In this document: in pieces, positions 1 through 10,505 of the stretch | Position numbering within the stretch: position 1 is the stretch's first letter | Layout: each line of letters starts with the position of its first letter | NCBI GenBank assembly: GCA_958510825.1 | Contig: OY294045.1 | Coordinates: 13,071,916-13,135,915 of the forward strand | Reading direction: 5' to 3' | Length of the DNA stretch: 64,000 nt | DNA from: Brachypterus glaber | Lineage: Eukaryota; Arthropoda; Insecta; Coleoptera; Kateretidae | Notes under the pieces: model-generated | Seen by the model: the letters and a program-made list of their open reading frames with translations, nothing else | Told to the model about the DNA's origin: nothing | Database searches by the model: none | Made by a program: the position numbers and the translations under genes

Positions 1-870
1 GCCGCAATTCTGGTAAAAACGAAATAGGCACAGAAATTAGACCAAAATAATGAAAATTTTAAAATACGAAATTGTCATGACCCTGTTTGTGCATTGGGCT
101 GAGTTTAAAGTTCAGATTTTAGTTGAGTATCTTGAAAAATGTGACCCATCAACCTGTATAACTGTGAAAAAATTCAAATCTGTATTCCTTCAAATAGCGA
201 AAATATGGGGGTGTCTTCATCTTAAATGCTGTATAAAAGAAAACTAGCATTGACGATAAAAGGTAAAGCCGAGGGAAAAGTTAAGGTAGCTTGGAACCTA
301 TTATTTCTCTTACCCCTCAGAATATCTAGGTCTTCGAGAAAAATCTTCTAAAAATCGAAAACAAAAAGGTTATATTTCGTGATTTTATTTACTACTTAGA
401 TGGGTAAGCCCCCTCATATTTACACTTACCCCCACCCCCAGAATTTAAACCTTGGGCTAATCAAAATAAGGCACACGAGAAGGTACATAAATAAAAATGT
501 TAGATGTAAAAATATATCCATTTTATAGTTTTTCACTTATGTGTTTTTTTACAAGAATCACAAAAACTCTTTGTCTTTGCCGATAAAATTTAAAAAATAA
601 TGGAATTATTGATTTTAACTTAGTGAAGTACTTCTTACTGTGACTTTTAATAAGAAAATAAAGGCGCCTAGAATTATTTTTTCGTGTTTTTGGAAATTTT
701 GAAAAGAAGGGTGTGTTTTTTCCCTTGTATCTGGGGAAAGAAATTCTTGAATTCAAATCTGTTTTCACAGAATTAATAGATATTAATATTTATATTATAT
801 ATTTTTTAGTTGGATTACCACTCCTGTGGTTAAAATACCTTTGAATTAAGGTCCCATGTACGAGTATAAA
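1..870. other. AT-rich stretch without recognised gene
   Basis: I see no gene here. The two short open frames (50-247 on + and 523-768 on -) have no recognisable motif, no coding-like composition and no splice context, so I treat them as chance frames. Confidence 0.6.
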
Positions 871-1353
871 ACATAAATAAAATAAATAAATATTAAAAAT
901 CAAATAAATTGAGCTATTAAACAAATTATAAGCTTTAGTATTAACTGAGGAGCATTTGAAAAATGTTTAACTTTTTGTCAGTTTTTTGCACTTGTTTTGA
1001 AAATCTTTAAAGATATCTAAAAAAGCAAAACATTTTTAAAATCTGGGTAAAAATCTGCACCTTTCATGTTTATAATGTTCTCAGAAAAAAAAATGTTTAT
1101 GGCTGAAAATAATGATGATAAGAAATTCTTGATCCTTACTCATATTGGAGTTGATTTAAATAAACCATAGAGAGATAACATTTTTTCTATGGAAAATAAT
1201 GACATTTATTTATTTTTTTCAAAAAATCAGTATCTTAGAACCCTGACCCGATGGCTACAAATGGAGGTCAGATTCATGTTCAGCATCAAAAAGTTAATCG
1301 AAAATAATATATCAGACAAAATTGAGAAATGTGTTTTTTTTTGTCGACCAGTG
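870..1353 (+). mobile_element. MITE fragment with CTGGTCGACA-type end, decayed copy
   Basis: The right edge (about 1210-1353) matches the right part of the better preserved copy at 60787-61311: both contain the phrase GTTCAGCATCAAAAAGT, a block around ATATATCAGACAAAA, and end with GTCGACCAGTG. The left part (about 880-1130) matches the other copy in reverse complement, for example around ATCTTTAAAGATATCTAAA, so the inner part appears inverted relative to that copy. No coding capacity is seen. It is a non-autonomous DNA element; the superfamily is undetermined. Confidence 0.6.
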
Positions 1354-1785
1354 TAATGTGATATGTGTGTTAAAAATTATTATGCCAATAGTAGCAAACT
1401 TTATATAATTTAATATTAAAAAATCGCAAGGGCATGGAATCTTATCCTTCAAAGCGTTCATATTGCTTATTATTACGGTCCTAGCAATCTGGCACGGTAT
1501 CATCTTGAAGGGTGTCAATCATGTGCGAAATATTAAAATATAATTCGCTCGCGTCCTATGTTAAGATTGCGGTAGGTTCACTCCATCCAGCAACGGTTTT
1601 TCACAACCGCGGTTAACCGTCGCACAGTGGGAATTTACAAGGTTTTTTACAAATTTGATTTGAGGCATAACAATTGAGTGTGAGAGGTTAATTTGTCAGA
1701 TTACAATTTTTTCATTTATTTCAAGAAGAATATTTAGGGTTTTTGAGGTTGCTAAAAAAATAAAATTTTAAATGGAGCATCTAAT
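1354..1785. other. non-coding stretch, nothing recognised
   Basis: No gene-like frame. A GC-richer patch around 1550-1630 has no recognisable structure. Confidence 0.5.
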
Positions 1786-1989
1786 ATGTTTATGTTTATG
1801 TTTATGTTTGTTTTTAACCTAGTACTATTCTACTTAATTAAGCATCCCCTAAGTCCAGGACTTGTGTGGGCTAGTAGTAGAGGGAACCACCGGCTTTAAT
1901 TGACTTTCGAACCAATATATCTAGGGAGTACGCCTTCGCCAAATTTCAATTATTAATTAACTGAAAAAGGCAATCGGCGCCAGTGAGGT
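1786..1989 (-). mobile_element. tRNA-derived SINE, 5'-truncated copy
   Basis: Read on the minus strand this segment starts in the tRNA B-box region (CCTCACTGGCGCC), continues through the same body as the longer copy at 23360-23624 (GGCGAAGGCGTACTCCC, AAAGCCGGTGGTTCCC, CACACAAGTCCTGGACTT) and ends in an AAACATA-type tail. The tRNA A-box part is missing, the usual result of truncated reverse transcription. Nearly the whole body aligns by eye to the second copy. Confidence 0.85.
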
Positions 1990-2455
1990 ATATGGAGTCG
2001 AAATTTTAAAATTTTCAATATTGTTTGCCGAAAATTAGTGATTAAGTAGTTTTAAGGTCGTTGAAACCAAGTTCGATGTTAAAAATTGAAGATTAAAATG
2101 AATGATTTAATATGGCGGAAGCCAATTTTAAAATTTCGACGAAATATTGGATGAGCCATTTTAAATTTTTATTTTTTAGCAGCCTCTTCTTGAATTTTGA
2201 AATAAAAAACCTTAAAAATTCCCACTGTTCCCCGTGAAGACAACTTGTGAATAAATGAAACACGCCGTTCCAACATAAGTGTTGTGTTATTTTAATTAGT
2301 TAATAAAACACAATACGGTACAGTGTGATGGGTACAAAACGTGAAAATTCTATAACACATTCATGTTTAAACTATTCACAAAAAATTATAGTAAATTGGT
2401 CAAGATTTAGTTTTGTATTTATTTAAATTGGTATAAGTTTAAACAATTAAAATTC
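1990..2455. other. non-coding stretch, nothing recognised
   Basis: AT-rich sequence between the SINE and the GTCY element. No open frame of note and no RNA gene seen. Confidence 0.5.
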
Positions 2456-2460
2456 AAAAA

Positions 2461-2509
<49 letters not shown>

Positions 2510-3574
2510 CCTTTTGCGAAAAATGAAAAATATTATTATTATTTTTTTTTTTGAAAAGTTTAATTCTCCATAACTTTTTTGTTTTGGGGGGGATTACTTT
2601 TGAAATTGGTAGAATTGATTCTTATAATAAAAGTAATTTTTCCTAAAAAAGTCGGAATTTTCTTTCAGCTTTTTTTGATTTTTTTTTTAAGTTTAACCCC
2701 CATAACTTTTTTGTTTTTAAAGGGATTACTTTCAAAAACAATAGGGATCTTCTTATAGAACTGCATTTTTCCTAAAAATTTGGAGTAGATCGGATTATTC
2801 GTTATCGTGGACAGACGGACGGATAGACGGACAGACGGACAGACGGACAGACGGACAGACGGACAGACGGACAGACGGACAGACGGACAGACGGACAGAC
2901 GGACAGGCGGACAGGCGGACAGACGGACAGACGGACAGACGGACAGACGGACAGACGGACAGACGGACAGACGGACAGACGGACAGACGGACAGACGGAC
3001 AGACGGACAGACGGACAGACGGACAGACGGACAGACGGACAGACGGACAGACGGACAGACGGACAGACGGACAGACGGACAGACGGACAGACGGACAGAC
3101 GGACAGACGGACAGACGGACAGACGGACAGACGGACAGACGGACAGACGGACAGACGGACAGACGGACAGACGGACAGACGGACAGACGGACAGACGGAC
3201 AGACGGACAGACGGACAGACGGACAGACGGACAGACGGACAGACGGACAGACGGACAGACGGACAGACGGACAGACGGACAGACGGACAGACGGACAGAC
3301 GGACAGACGGACAGACGGACAGACGGACAGACGGACAGACGGACAGACGGACAGACGGACAGACGGACAGACGGACAGACGGACAGACGGACAGACGGAA
3401 AGACGGATAGATGGACAGACGGATAGACGGACAGACAGACATTTGAAAAGGTGCTTATATTTTCATGAAACAATTTTATATCCAAGAATTTTTTGTCTAT
3501 GACGATTTTTGAAAATTTTTGAAAATTCGAAATTACCGTATAATATTATTCTAGCGCAGACGCTGTAAATAATA
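2455..3574 (+). mobile_element. GTCY-core interspersed element (mini-me/DINE-1-like), copy A1
   Basis: Parts in order: an (AT)n tract (about 2470-2500); an AT-rich body holding the phrase CATAACTTTTTTGTTTT twice; the phrase GGAGTAGATCGGATTATTCG; a huge GGACAGAC array; the phrase TTCATGAAACAATTTTATA; and a terminal hairpin at 3544-3574 (stem TATTATT.., core AGCGCAGACGCT). Copies at 24114-24460, 27970-28805 and 30085-30310 share the body and end in the same hairpin preceded by CTACCGTATAAT. An (AT)n plus (GTCY)n pair is the hallmark of mini-me elements, now linked to Helentron-related non-autonomous elements. That family assignment is inference; the repeat family itself is directly visible. Confidence 0.7.
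2807..3440 (+). repeat. (GGACAGAC)n microsatellite, 8-bp unit, about 79 copies
   Basis: A near-perfect 8-bp tandem array. Variants are confined mostly to the edges: GGATAGAC at the left, two GGACAGGC units near 2905-2925, and GGAAAGAC, GGATAGAT and GGATAGAC at the right. It is the expanded GTCY core of the surrounding element. Because three units make 24 nt, several frames on both strands stay open and encode an eight-residue periodic peptide. I regard these as artefacts, not genes. Confidence 0.97.
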
Positions 3575-4635
3575 AAATAACAATGTTAGGTCTATAATGT
3601 TGCAGTAACAAAGGGAACTGCGTGTTTCACTTGTTTAAGGGTTGACCATACCCTTAGGCGCCAGAAGCATGCTTCCGCTAAATGGAGTGACCCCAAATTG
3701 CGGCGGTTTTCAGAAAGAGTGGCGGTTTCTGGCATCGTTTGAGCAATGTTTGCCTACTTAGAGATGGTAGCAACTGGATTGTAAAACGGCTTGTCTGCTC
3801 ACTGGAAAGATTAATAAAAAGATTTTCAGCGAACGTGTGTTAGATGAAAATGATGAGCTTGATGAGAAAAGAACATAGACTTTGTAAGATATGAGGATGT
3901 AGTCGATAGACTTTTAATGTACAGGTTGATTCAGAAATAAGGACTCTTCATCAGGAACTGTGAAAAAGTCCAAAATTTATCTTGAGGAAACCATAACTCT
4001 ATAAATTATAAAGGAGACGTGTACTTTTTGTATATATTTTTAATATAGAATACCTCCCTGTAAATTTCGAAACATGGTAAGTATCACAAAAATCAATTTT
4101 CTGTTCCTTGCACTAATTAATTGATTAATGCTATCATAACACGGTGCCTGTTTGGGGGTATTTTTCGTTTTTTTTATAAAAAACCAAACCAAACAATTTT
4201 TTTTTAGAAAAAGAAGGGAAATTTAAGATCAATCAACTTAGTTATTTAAAGCAATAATAATGATATTTTATACGAAAAGAAAGTATTTGAAATTACAAAT
4301 AATCAAAAAGCTGTCAATAAATCTACAGCAACATTTTTTATAAAAAATATATAAATAATTAACAATAAATGTTTTTCCTTTGTAAGCAATTTCACCATAT
4401 TTTCCAAATTTCCAAAAAAACTTGTGTTTGTACACACGATCCTTATAATACACAAAGTTTTTATACACATCTAATTTATCTTTCGCGAACTCTCGATATA
4501 GGTTAATCAATTTCTTGTGAAATATTTACCAAAACTAAAAGCTAATAATTGCCAGTAAATTAAAATTTAATCAATAAATGATAAAATATAAGCAAAAAAC
4601 TACAATATACAATAATCAAAAAGAAACAGATAGCA
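3575..4635. other. non-coding stretch with one unrecognised open frame
   Basis: A mildly GC-richer part (3610-3900) shows no gene signal. The 80-codon frame at 4268-4510 on the minus strand is rich in Lys, Tyr and Phe and matches no motif I know. It could be a relic exon but has no supporting context. Confidence 0.4.
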
Positions 4636-4644
4636 AATTAAAAA

Positions 4645-4836
4645 AAGTCCTTTTCGAGGTAAAAGTCGTTCGAGGTAAAATGTTTCGAGGTAACGTACTT
4701 TCGAGGTAACAACTTTTCGAGGTAATGTCTTTCCGAGGTAATTTTTTTCGAGGTAACGTCTTTTCGAGGTAATGTCCTTTCGAGGTACATTTTTTCGAGG
4801 TATTTGCTTTCGAGGTAAATTTTTTCGAGGTAAAGA
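4645..4836 (+). repeat. degenerate array of TTCGAGGTAA motifs, about 12 copies
   Basis: The decamer TTCGAGGTAA, or a one-base variant such as TTCCGAGGTAA, recurs about 12 times with 15-19 bp spacing and poorly conserved spacers. Conserved short sites with variable spacers look more like iterated protein-binding sites than a slipped microsatellite. It abuts the inverted-repeat element at 4846-5144 and may be its subterminal region. Confidence 0.8.
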
Positions 4837-4845
4837 CCGGCTCCC

Positions 4846-5144
4846 GTACCGTCCATTTATATGATTTTTAGGAAAATTAAAAAATCTACAGAGGGCTTCG
4901 TTTTTTATTAAAAAAAATAAATGCTAAACGAGCTGCGAAGAGTAAAACAAGCCGTGTACATATGTAATTCTACGCATTTTATTATATACTATTCAAAATA
5001 AATGGGTATATTCCATTTTTTCAATTATTAGAAAAAGAAAATAAAAAAACTTAAAAAAAAATTCTTTTTCGAAAAAGGAAAAATAAAAAAACCGCTCGGT
5101 AGATCTTTTTAATTTTCGCTGAAAATCATATAAATGGACGGTAC
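4846..5144. mobile_element. short inverted-repeat element, ends GTACCGTCCATTTATATG
   Basis: Inverted repeats of about 40 bp face each other: left from 4846 (GTACCGTCCATTTATATG, then an ATTTT and AAAATTAAAAA block) and right ending at 5144 with the reverse complement. The interior is AT-rich with no plausible coding. Target duplications are unclear. Confidence 0.65.
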
Positions 5145-5303
5145 TATCGAATGTTAAAGCAATTTCAGGGTTTCCAAACAAAAAAAAAAACACCCCCAAA
5201 AAAGTACCGTGAAGACTACACAACATTTTGTGGTAATTTTTTAACATAAACTTCGTAGATGGCTAATTTTAAGTTATTTTAAAATTTTTAAGTATATGTA
5301 GTT

Positions 5304-5727
5304 AAATAAATAAATAAATAGCTTTAATGCCCAACATTAAAAAACACCACTAACAGGACAAAAAATATAAATGATAAAATAATCCTTAAATTAGGGTACA
5401 TTGTTCTTATATAAAATACATTTTAAATGAGAAAAATTTATATCAACATTATCATTAATAGAATTAAAATTATTACACATAATATAAACAGGTGACTTTA
5501 ACATTATATTGGTTCTGGTGAAATTAGTGAGAAATGTTTCACGTTCTCTTGAGTTTTCTCTTGGAACTTGAAAATTAATTTTACCAAGCAATAACTGACA
5601 ATCAATTTTATTATGCAGTAGTGTATAAAGGAAAGAGAGGGACATATTTATCCTTCTTAAGTCTAATGAGAGTACATCAAATTTATTTAATAAAGTAATA
5701 TGATTATATCCTTGAGGAGGATATATC
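5304..5727 (-). pseudogene. LINE (Jockey/CR1-like) ORF2 C-terminal fragment and 3' UTR
   Basis: The minus strand from about 5727 to 5391 stays open for about 112 codons. It reads YPPQGYNHITLLNKFDVLSL, then DLRRINMSLSFLYTLLHNKI, then INFQVPRENSRERETF. This is the region downstream of the reverse transcriptase domain in Jockey/CR1-type LINEs, where 'sLe.RR....fLykll.n' is followed by 'i.FrvP...R'. A short A/T-rich 3' UTR follows and ends in (AAAT)n at 5304-5322. The copy is 5'-truncated, starting just after an in-frame TAG, and has no catalytic domain. Exact clade is uncertain; LINE identity is fairly secure. Confidence 0.75.
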
Positions 5728-5739
5728 TAGTTAAACAGG

Positions 5740-6060
5740 ATACAATGCCAGACTTGATTAAAAAACGAGTTTTATCAATTTTGATTTTAAATATCTTACA
5801 AACAAAAGAAAATAAAGATATTCTACAAAATTACTTAAAAAAATAAACTCTTTCGATATCCGTAATAAAAACCAAACATACAATGAAAAAAATATAAAAA
5901 CAAATGAAAATAGTAATTTCTGAAAAAGTGCTCAAAGAATTTTTTTTGTTTTAGTCCTAAAATATTCAGGGTATCTCTCTACATCAATTTCTAAAAAAAA
6001 ACTAGGTGTGATTACATTCCTGTCTAAAGGTTGGTCCAAGCTCGCCGTGGAAACGTTTTA
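5740..6060 (-). repeat. interspersed repeat R1, copy 1
   Basis: Matches the segments at 31935-32175 (opposite orientation) and 33155-33440 (same orientation). Shared phrases are GATTAAAAAA, AATAAACTCTTTCGATAT and ATACAATGAAAAAAATATAA. It is non-coding. It lies directly behind the LINE fragment, so it may be an older neighbour or target. Confidence 0.6.
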
Positions 6061-6690
6061 CAAAATAAAATGGATATATTATAAAACAAAAGAAAGCACA
6101 AGCTGGCAATATCTTTAAATTCTAATCTTATAAATAGTATTTTACTACAAAAATTATTTTTAATCGTAAAATAATTTTTGTTCTACTGTTAACAATAAGC
6201 AAGTTATTTCTTAAAATATTAGTTTTCACTCTTTGCCGCATTTTCGCGTTGTTTCATGATATTCTAAATCTGAAAACACAAAAAAATGTTTTCTCGCGTA
6301 AAAGAATATATGAAAAAATAAAAAAGTCAGAGACCCCTTAAAGTTAAAAGCGACCGAAGTCAAAAGAAATTCCCATGCCGGTCACGATCTCGCAGAGTTA
6401 ACGCGACCGCCACAATTTCATACGGTGACAAGAGGGAACGAATATTATTTTATTAGTTCAACACTCGTAGGTGAATTTCGAGAATTACAACTTTTCACGT
6501 TCACATGAAAATGTAAAAAATTGATTGGATCAGATTAGGTTGACGGAAAACGAGAACAAATATTGGAACAATGAACATGTTCGATAAATGGAATTCATTT
6601 ATGTGACTTTTGCGAATGGGTTGTTGTTAACAAAGTTTTCCGCATTAAAATAGAGATACTTCTACACTTCTGTTACCCCAAACAGACTGG
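6061..6690. other. non-coding stretch
   Basis: No gene or recognised repeat. A somewhat GC-richer piece at 6340-6440 shows no structure I can name. Confidence 0.45.
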
Positions 6691-6835
6691 ACTATGATAA
6701 AATTAGATAGTAGATGGCTGGATTAGGGTTATTTATATTAAAAAACGTTTTTTACTAAAACTGCCGACGTTTCGTTGGCTTTATTCCATCTTCTTCAAAA
6801 GGCACACTACAAGAAATGTAACAATTATGTTAATA
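6690..6835 (-). mobile_element. Penelope-like terminal fragment with hammerhead-like core
   Basis: On the minus strand the phrase TTGAAGAAGATGG is followed by AATAAAGCCAA and CGAAACGTCGGCAG. The GAAAC-GTC block, a short hairpin (TGG..CCA) and an upstream CTGANGA-like box (here TTGAAGA) match the layout of the short-stem hammerhead motifs found in Penelope-like element terminal repeats. The first box has a C-to-T change, so it is probably inactive. No reverse transcriptase or GIY-YIG domain is seen. The assignment rests on motif memory. Confidence 0.5.
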
Positions 6836-7960
6836 TTTCTCTTCCTGATCCTGAACATCCTGGCTATATACCAGGTGAGTTTTATTTATGGCCACCCCAA
6901 AATTAAGAGTAATCTTCATTCGATAAAAACGAAACTTGGATGAGTTATTTAATTTTACATTGGATATAAAATGGCGTATTTAATTGTTTTGTTTCACTTC
7001 CAGTTTTGCCAGAAGTGGAATAAATTTGTTTTTTGTGGCATAAATTTGTTTTTTTTTTAAATGGAACACCCTGTAATTTTTTACATTTTTTAATTCAGCC
7101 AAAAATTCTATGTATAAGTAACTGTTTTTTTTTCCGAGACACACATAATTTACCTTTTTTTTACTTACCTAATCTTCAAAGTAAATCATAAATTTGGTAT
7201 AAGAAAAATATAAAAATAGGTTTAGAAAAAGGTAGTTTGGACCAGTACTTATGGACCATCAGTTATGGTAGACACATTAACCTCATTGGTATTAGTTACT
7301 ACTATCAATCATCTTAATTTACAAATTTACAAAATTTTAAATTGTTAGTTGTGCAAATCAAAATATGATAAAATATTGATTAACAGAAAGAATTTCGGCA
7401 CAAACATGTTAGAATATATTTTTTCTACGACTGCTTTAGAATGTAAGCAAATACACATACTTTTCAAACATAGAATGAACCCATTCTAGCTCTAAATACG
7501 GTATGAATATTTCGTATTAAGTGTTAGAATGAGCACATGTAGTGCCATCTCTTGTTTATAAAAGTAAAGAAAACTGTAGCAAAATTAGCAAAAATATGTA
7601 TATTTTACCATGAAATATGAAATTATTAGCTTTTCTTAATATTTGACCAGTTTTTTTATCAATTAGTTCAAAAAATTAAAACTTCTCCATCTATTGTTAA
7701 ATATTTAAACCTGATATATGTCACAACAATCTGACATAACCTTCAACTTTTGCATTATAATTAGTAAATTTGTGCTAAAATTAAATAAAAATCTTTTTTA
7801 AGTACTGATAAAATTATTAAATAACATTATATGCTTTATTTAAAAATATGTGTTTTGTTGCATTTAAAATGTCGAGTCACAAAAAACATTCTTTTTAACC
7901 TTGTCCGCAGTTTAAAGCCATACAGTGTTTCATATGTACAGTCGAAGAAAAAGTATAGTC
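6836..7960. other. non-coding stretch
   Basis: AT-rich. The piece around 7000-7080 (GAAGTGGAATAAATTTG, then AACACCCTGTAATTTTT) resembles one end of the 'cacttcc..ccctgta' elements seen better at 20811 and 56326. No gene is supported; the 143-codon frame at 7831-8262 runs over a palindrome and has no motif. Confidence 0.45.
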
Positions 7961-7964
7961 TACA

Positions 7965-8066
7965 ACACGTATGGAATAGTCATTCCGCACTTTCGGGACC
8001 GTCATACTCGCCTGCCGGCTCGTATGACTCTCTCGCGCGGAATATTGTCAATTCCATACTAGTTAT
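7965..8066. repeat. imperfect palindrome / hairpin
   Basis: GTATGGAAT with CATTCCGC on the left pairs with GCGGAATA and AATTCCATAC on the right. Inside them GTCATAC pairs with GTATGAC across a GC-rich loop (TCGCCTGCCGGC). A GC-cored hairpin in AT-rich DNA suggests a MITE or element terminus. Confidence 0.7.
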
Positions 8067-8407
8067 AGAATATAGTATTATATTTTATCAAGTTATTCAA
8101 TTAAACTGTACAGGTGTTCTATACAAACCTGTCTATATTTCATGGGCAAAAATCTTGATATTTTGGCCCCTTAAAGTCTACTCTTCTTGTATTACCACTG
8201 GGCAACTTGAAACGCCGACAAAGCTATCCAAGATGTTCAATGGTTTTATGACACTTTTGTGACTTCGATAATATGAAACTACAAGCTTAAGTGAAATTTT
8301 CCGGTCTAAGGCACCTAGCGAGAAGACGATTTTTAATTTAAACTTTTTGATAAATGATGCAGTACTATACAACGTTATAAAACTTTTAGGCTCTTCGGGA
8401 CCATTTA

Positions 8408-9081
8408 CACGGTGTTTGAAGTTTTTGGCCGAAAATAAAGGAAACGATTCTACATCACCAAACATTAAAAACCAGAATAGGAACATAGGTCCGGAAACGA
8501 ACCCTACCAGAGTTACGTTAACATTGTACTAAAAATAAGGTTTTTAATTAATAACTCTGGTACCCTTTGAGTTAAAGTGAGGAAGATTTGCACGTATACT
8601 AGTATTAATAAATTCAATAAGTTTATGTTAATTTGTTTTTGTTTTTTGTTTTTTGTATCTATCCAGAAGCGTCTCTAGAAGGCCACAATTTGTAAGACTT
8701 AACACATTTTTGCCCAAAACTTTTTTAAGTGTATTTTTTCTTGATTTTTTGCATTTTTAAAAATACATAAAAAATGTCTTATAGTTAAAACTGTAGGAAC
8801 AGCCATTTAAAAAATAATGCAATTAAGAGGAAATAACATTTTGTACCACCTACAATGTTACTTTTTAAAAGGCTATTACTCCTTATTTGTTAAATTTAAG
8901 TGTTTCGGTAAATAATACTTTTTTGCTTAGTTTTAAATGAAGAATCGCCCTGCAGCATTAAAATTTTATTGATGCTTTTGTTTCTCATTCAATATGTCCA
9001 TCTTTGAAGAGCCGTAGCTCCCTTAAAGCTTATTTCCGGACATTTGTTGTTTTTTCATGCCAAAAGACTGCAAACACCGTG
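8408..9081. mobile_element. TA-flanked foldback element, copy D3
   Basis: The left end starts TA|CACGGTGTTTGAAG and the right end finishes CACCGTG|TA. The arms are related to the foldbacks at 10506, 14935, 26540, 30478, 32193 and 38271 through GATTCTACATC, GGTCCGGAAA, TTAATAACTCTGGTACCC and CCGTAGCTCCCTTA. The arms are diverged, so this is an old copy. TA duplication and CAC-type ends fit a non-autonomous Tc1/mariner-superfamily element. No transposase is present. Confidence 0.8.
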
Positions 9082-10503
9082 TATATACGAGAAAAATTTA
9101 ATTGGGCCCCAAGACCACTGACGTTTATATAAATACGTACCTAAGTGGTATTGGTGCCCAGTTTAATTTTTAACAAATATATACGGCTATGGTCCCAAAA
9201 GGTTTAAGTTATACAAAGGGTTCCTAAGAAAACTGTAGTTTTTTTTACGTATACGTAATTTCGAAAACCTCATATACATGGAGCATTTCTGTCTAGTTTT
9301 TAAGATTTTGAGAAATTTTAAAGTTGGTTCTTTTGACTTTGCGAATAAAACTATTAAAAATGTTTATTATTTAATAATTTTTATGAAAAAAGAATTTCCT
9401 TTTCATAATATTTTATAGAGAAGTAAAAATATAAAATAAAATGAATTTAAAATCGTACGGCAATAAGGCTTATAGGGCCATATAATGGAAAAATACGACA
9501 CTAAACAATATTACAACTTCAATTTTCAGAATACCATTCAACAATATTATAGCAGAATATATATGGATGGAAAGAAAATATAATAATGCAGAATATATCC
9601 CATATAGTGGATACAGATACGACATAAAGGTAACGAAATATAAAATGCAATTTCAAATCGTTTTATTATGTGAAATGGGAAATTTCATTTACTGATCATT
9701 TATTTATTAATCCAATTTATTTTTCTGTATTTTACTAATCGCCCAGTCAAATGTGTTACTAAACTGTGGTAAAACACAGTATATCAGACTTATTTTAGTG
9801 CCAGAAAAATCTTATTTCTGAGCGCATTTTATAAGAGCAATTTATCTTCAGTATGTATTACTCACTGAAAAAAATCATTTTTGTTACGAAAGGAAATCCT
9901 TACCTTTAGTAAAATTTACATAACATCAAACTATTATAGAAGGCTACTGGTAGCGTATCCAACAATCTACATTTAAGTCAAGCTAACCTTTTTTTTTTTT
10001 TTTGACATAGCCTTGGTTACATACAATCAATAATTTTCTCACGATGGCAAGGTCGATGCAACATATTTATAGTTACTGATTGATTTGAGCAAGGTTGATC
10101 ATAAACATACATAAGTACATTTAAGTAACCCTTTATTGCAGGTTACTCAAAAAGCTATAGTGAATGGAGTTATAAACGTTTTATAGGAACACAATATATA
10201 TTTTTTTTAATTTAGTTTCTCTTTTAAATGATTAATAAAAAAACGTCAAGGCCATCAGTTTTTAGCTTAACCAAATATAAATTGCAATTAAACTGATGCC
10301 ATTTAAATTTCTTTGGCTGCATGCTTACACAATTTTAAGATGGTCCACGGTTGTGTTGAAAATGGCAAAAATCTATTGAAACGCATTCGTTTTTTAATGA
10401 TTTCTATTTTTAACCTAAAGCATTGCAGATTTTTTAATTAATTTTGTAGTTGTCACTTGTTAATTTAAAAATGCAGCAAAAATTAACCATGCTGACTGGA
10501 CTA
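9082..10503. other. AT-rich stretch without recognised gene
   Basis: About 1.4 kb with no coding-like frame over 60 codons, no tRNA and no repeat I can match elsewhere in the window. Confidence 0.55.
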
Positions 10504-10505
10504 TA

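Noticed and set aside
2795..3502. Three long overlapping frames (215-231 codons) on both strands
   Set aside because: They arise because the 8-bp GGACAGAC array has no stop in several frames; the peptides are pure eight-residue repeats.
7831..8262. 143-codon plus-strand frame
   Set aside because: It crosses a palindrome, has no domain, splice signals or coding-like composition, and stops just before a foldback element.
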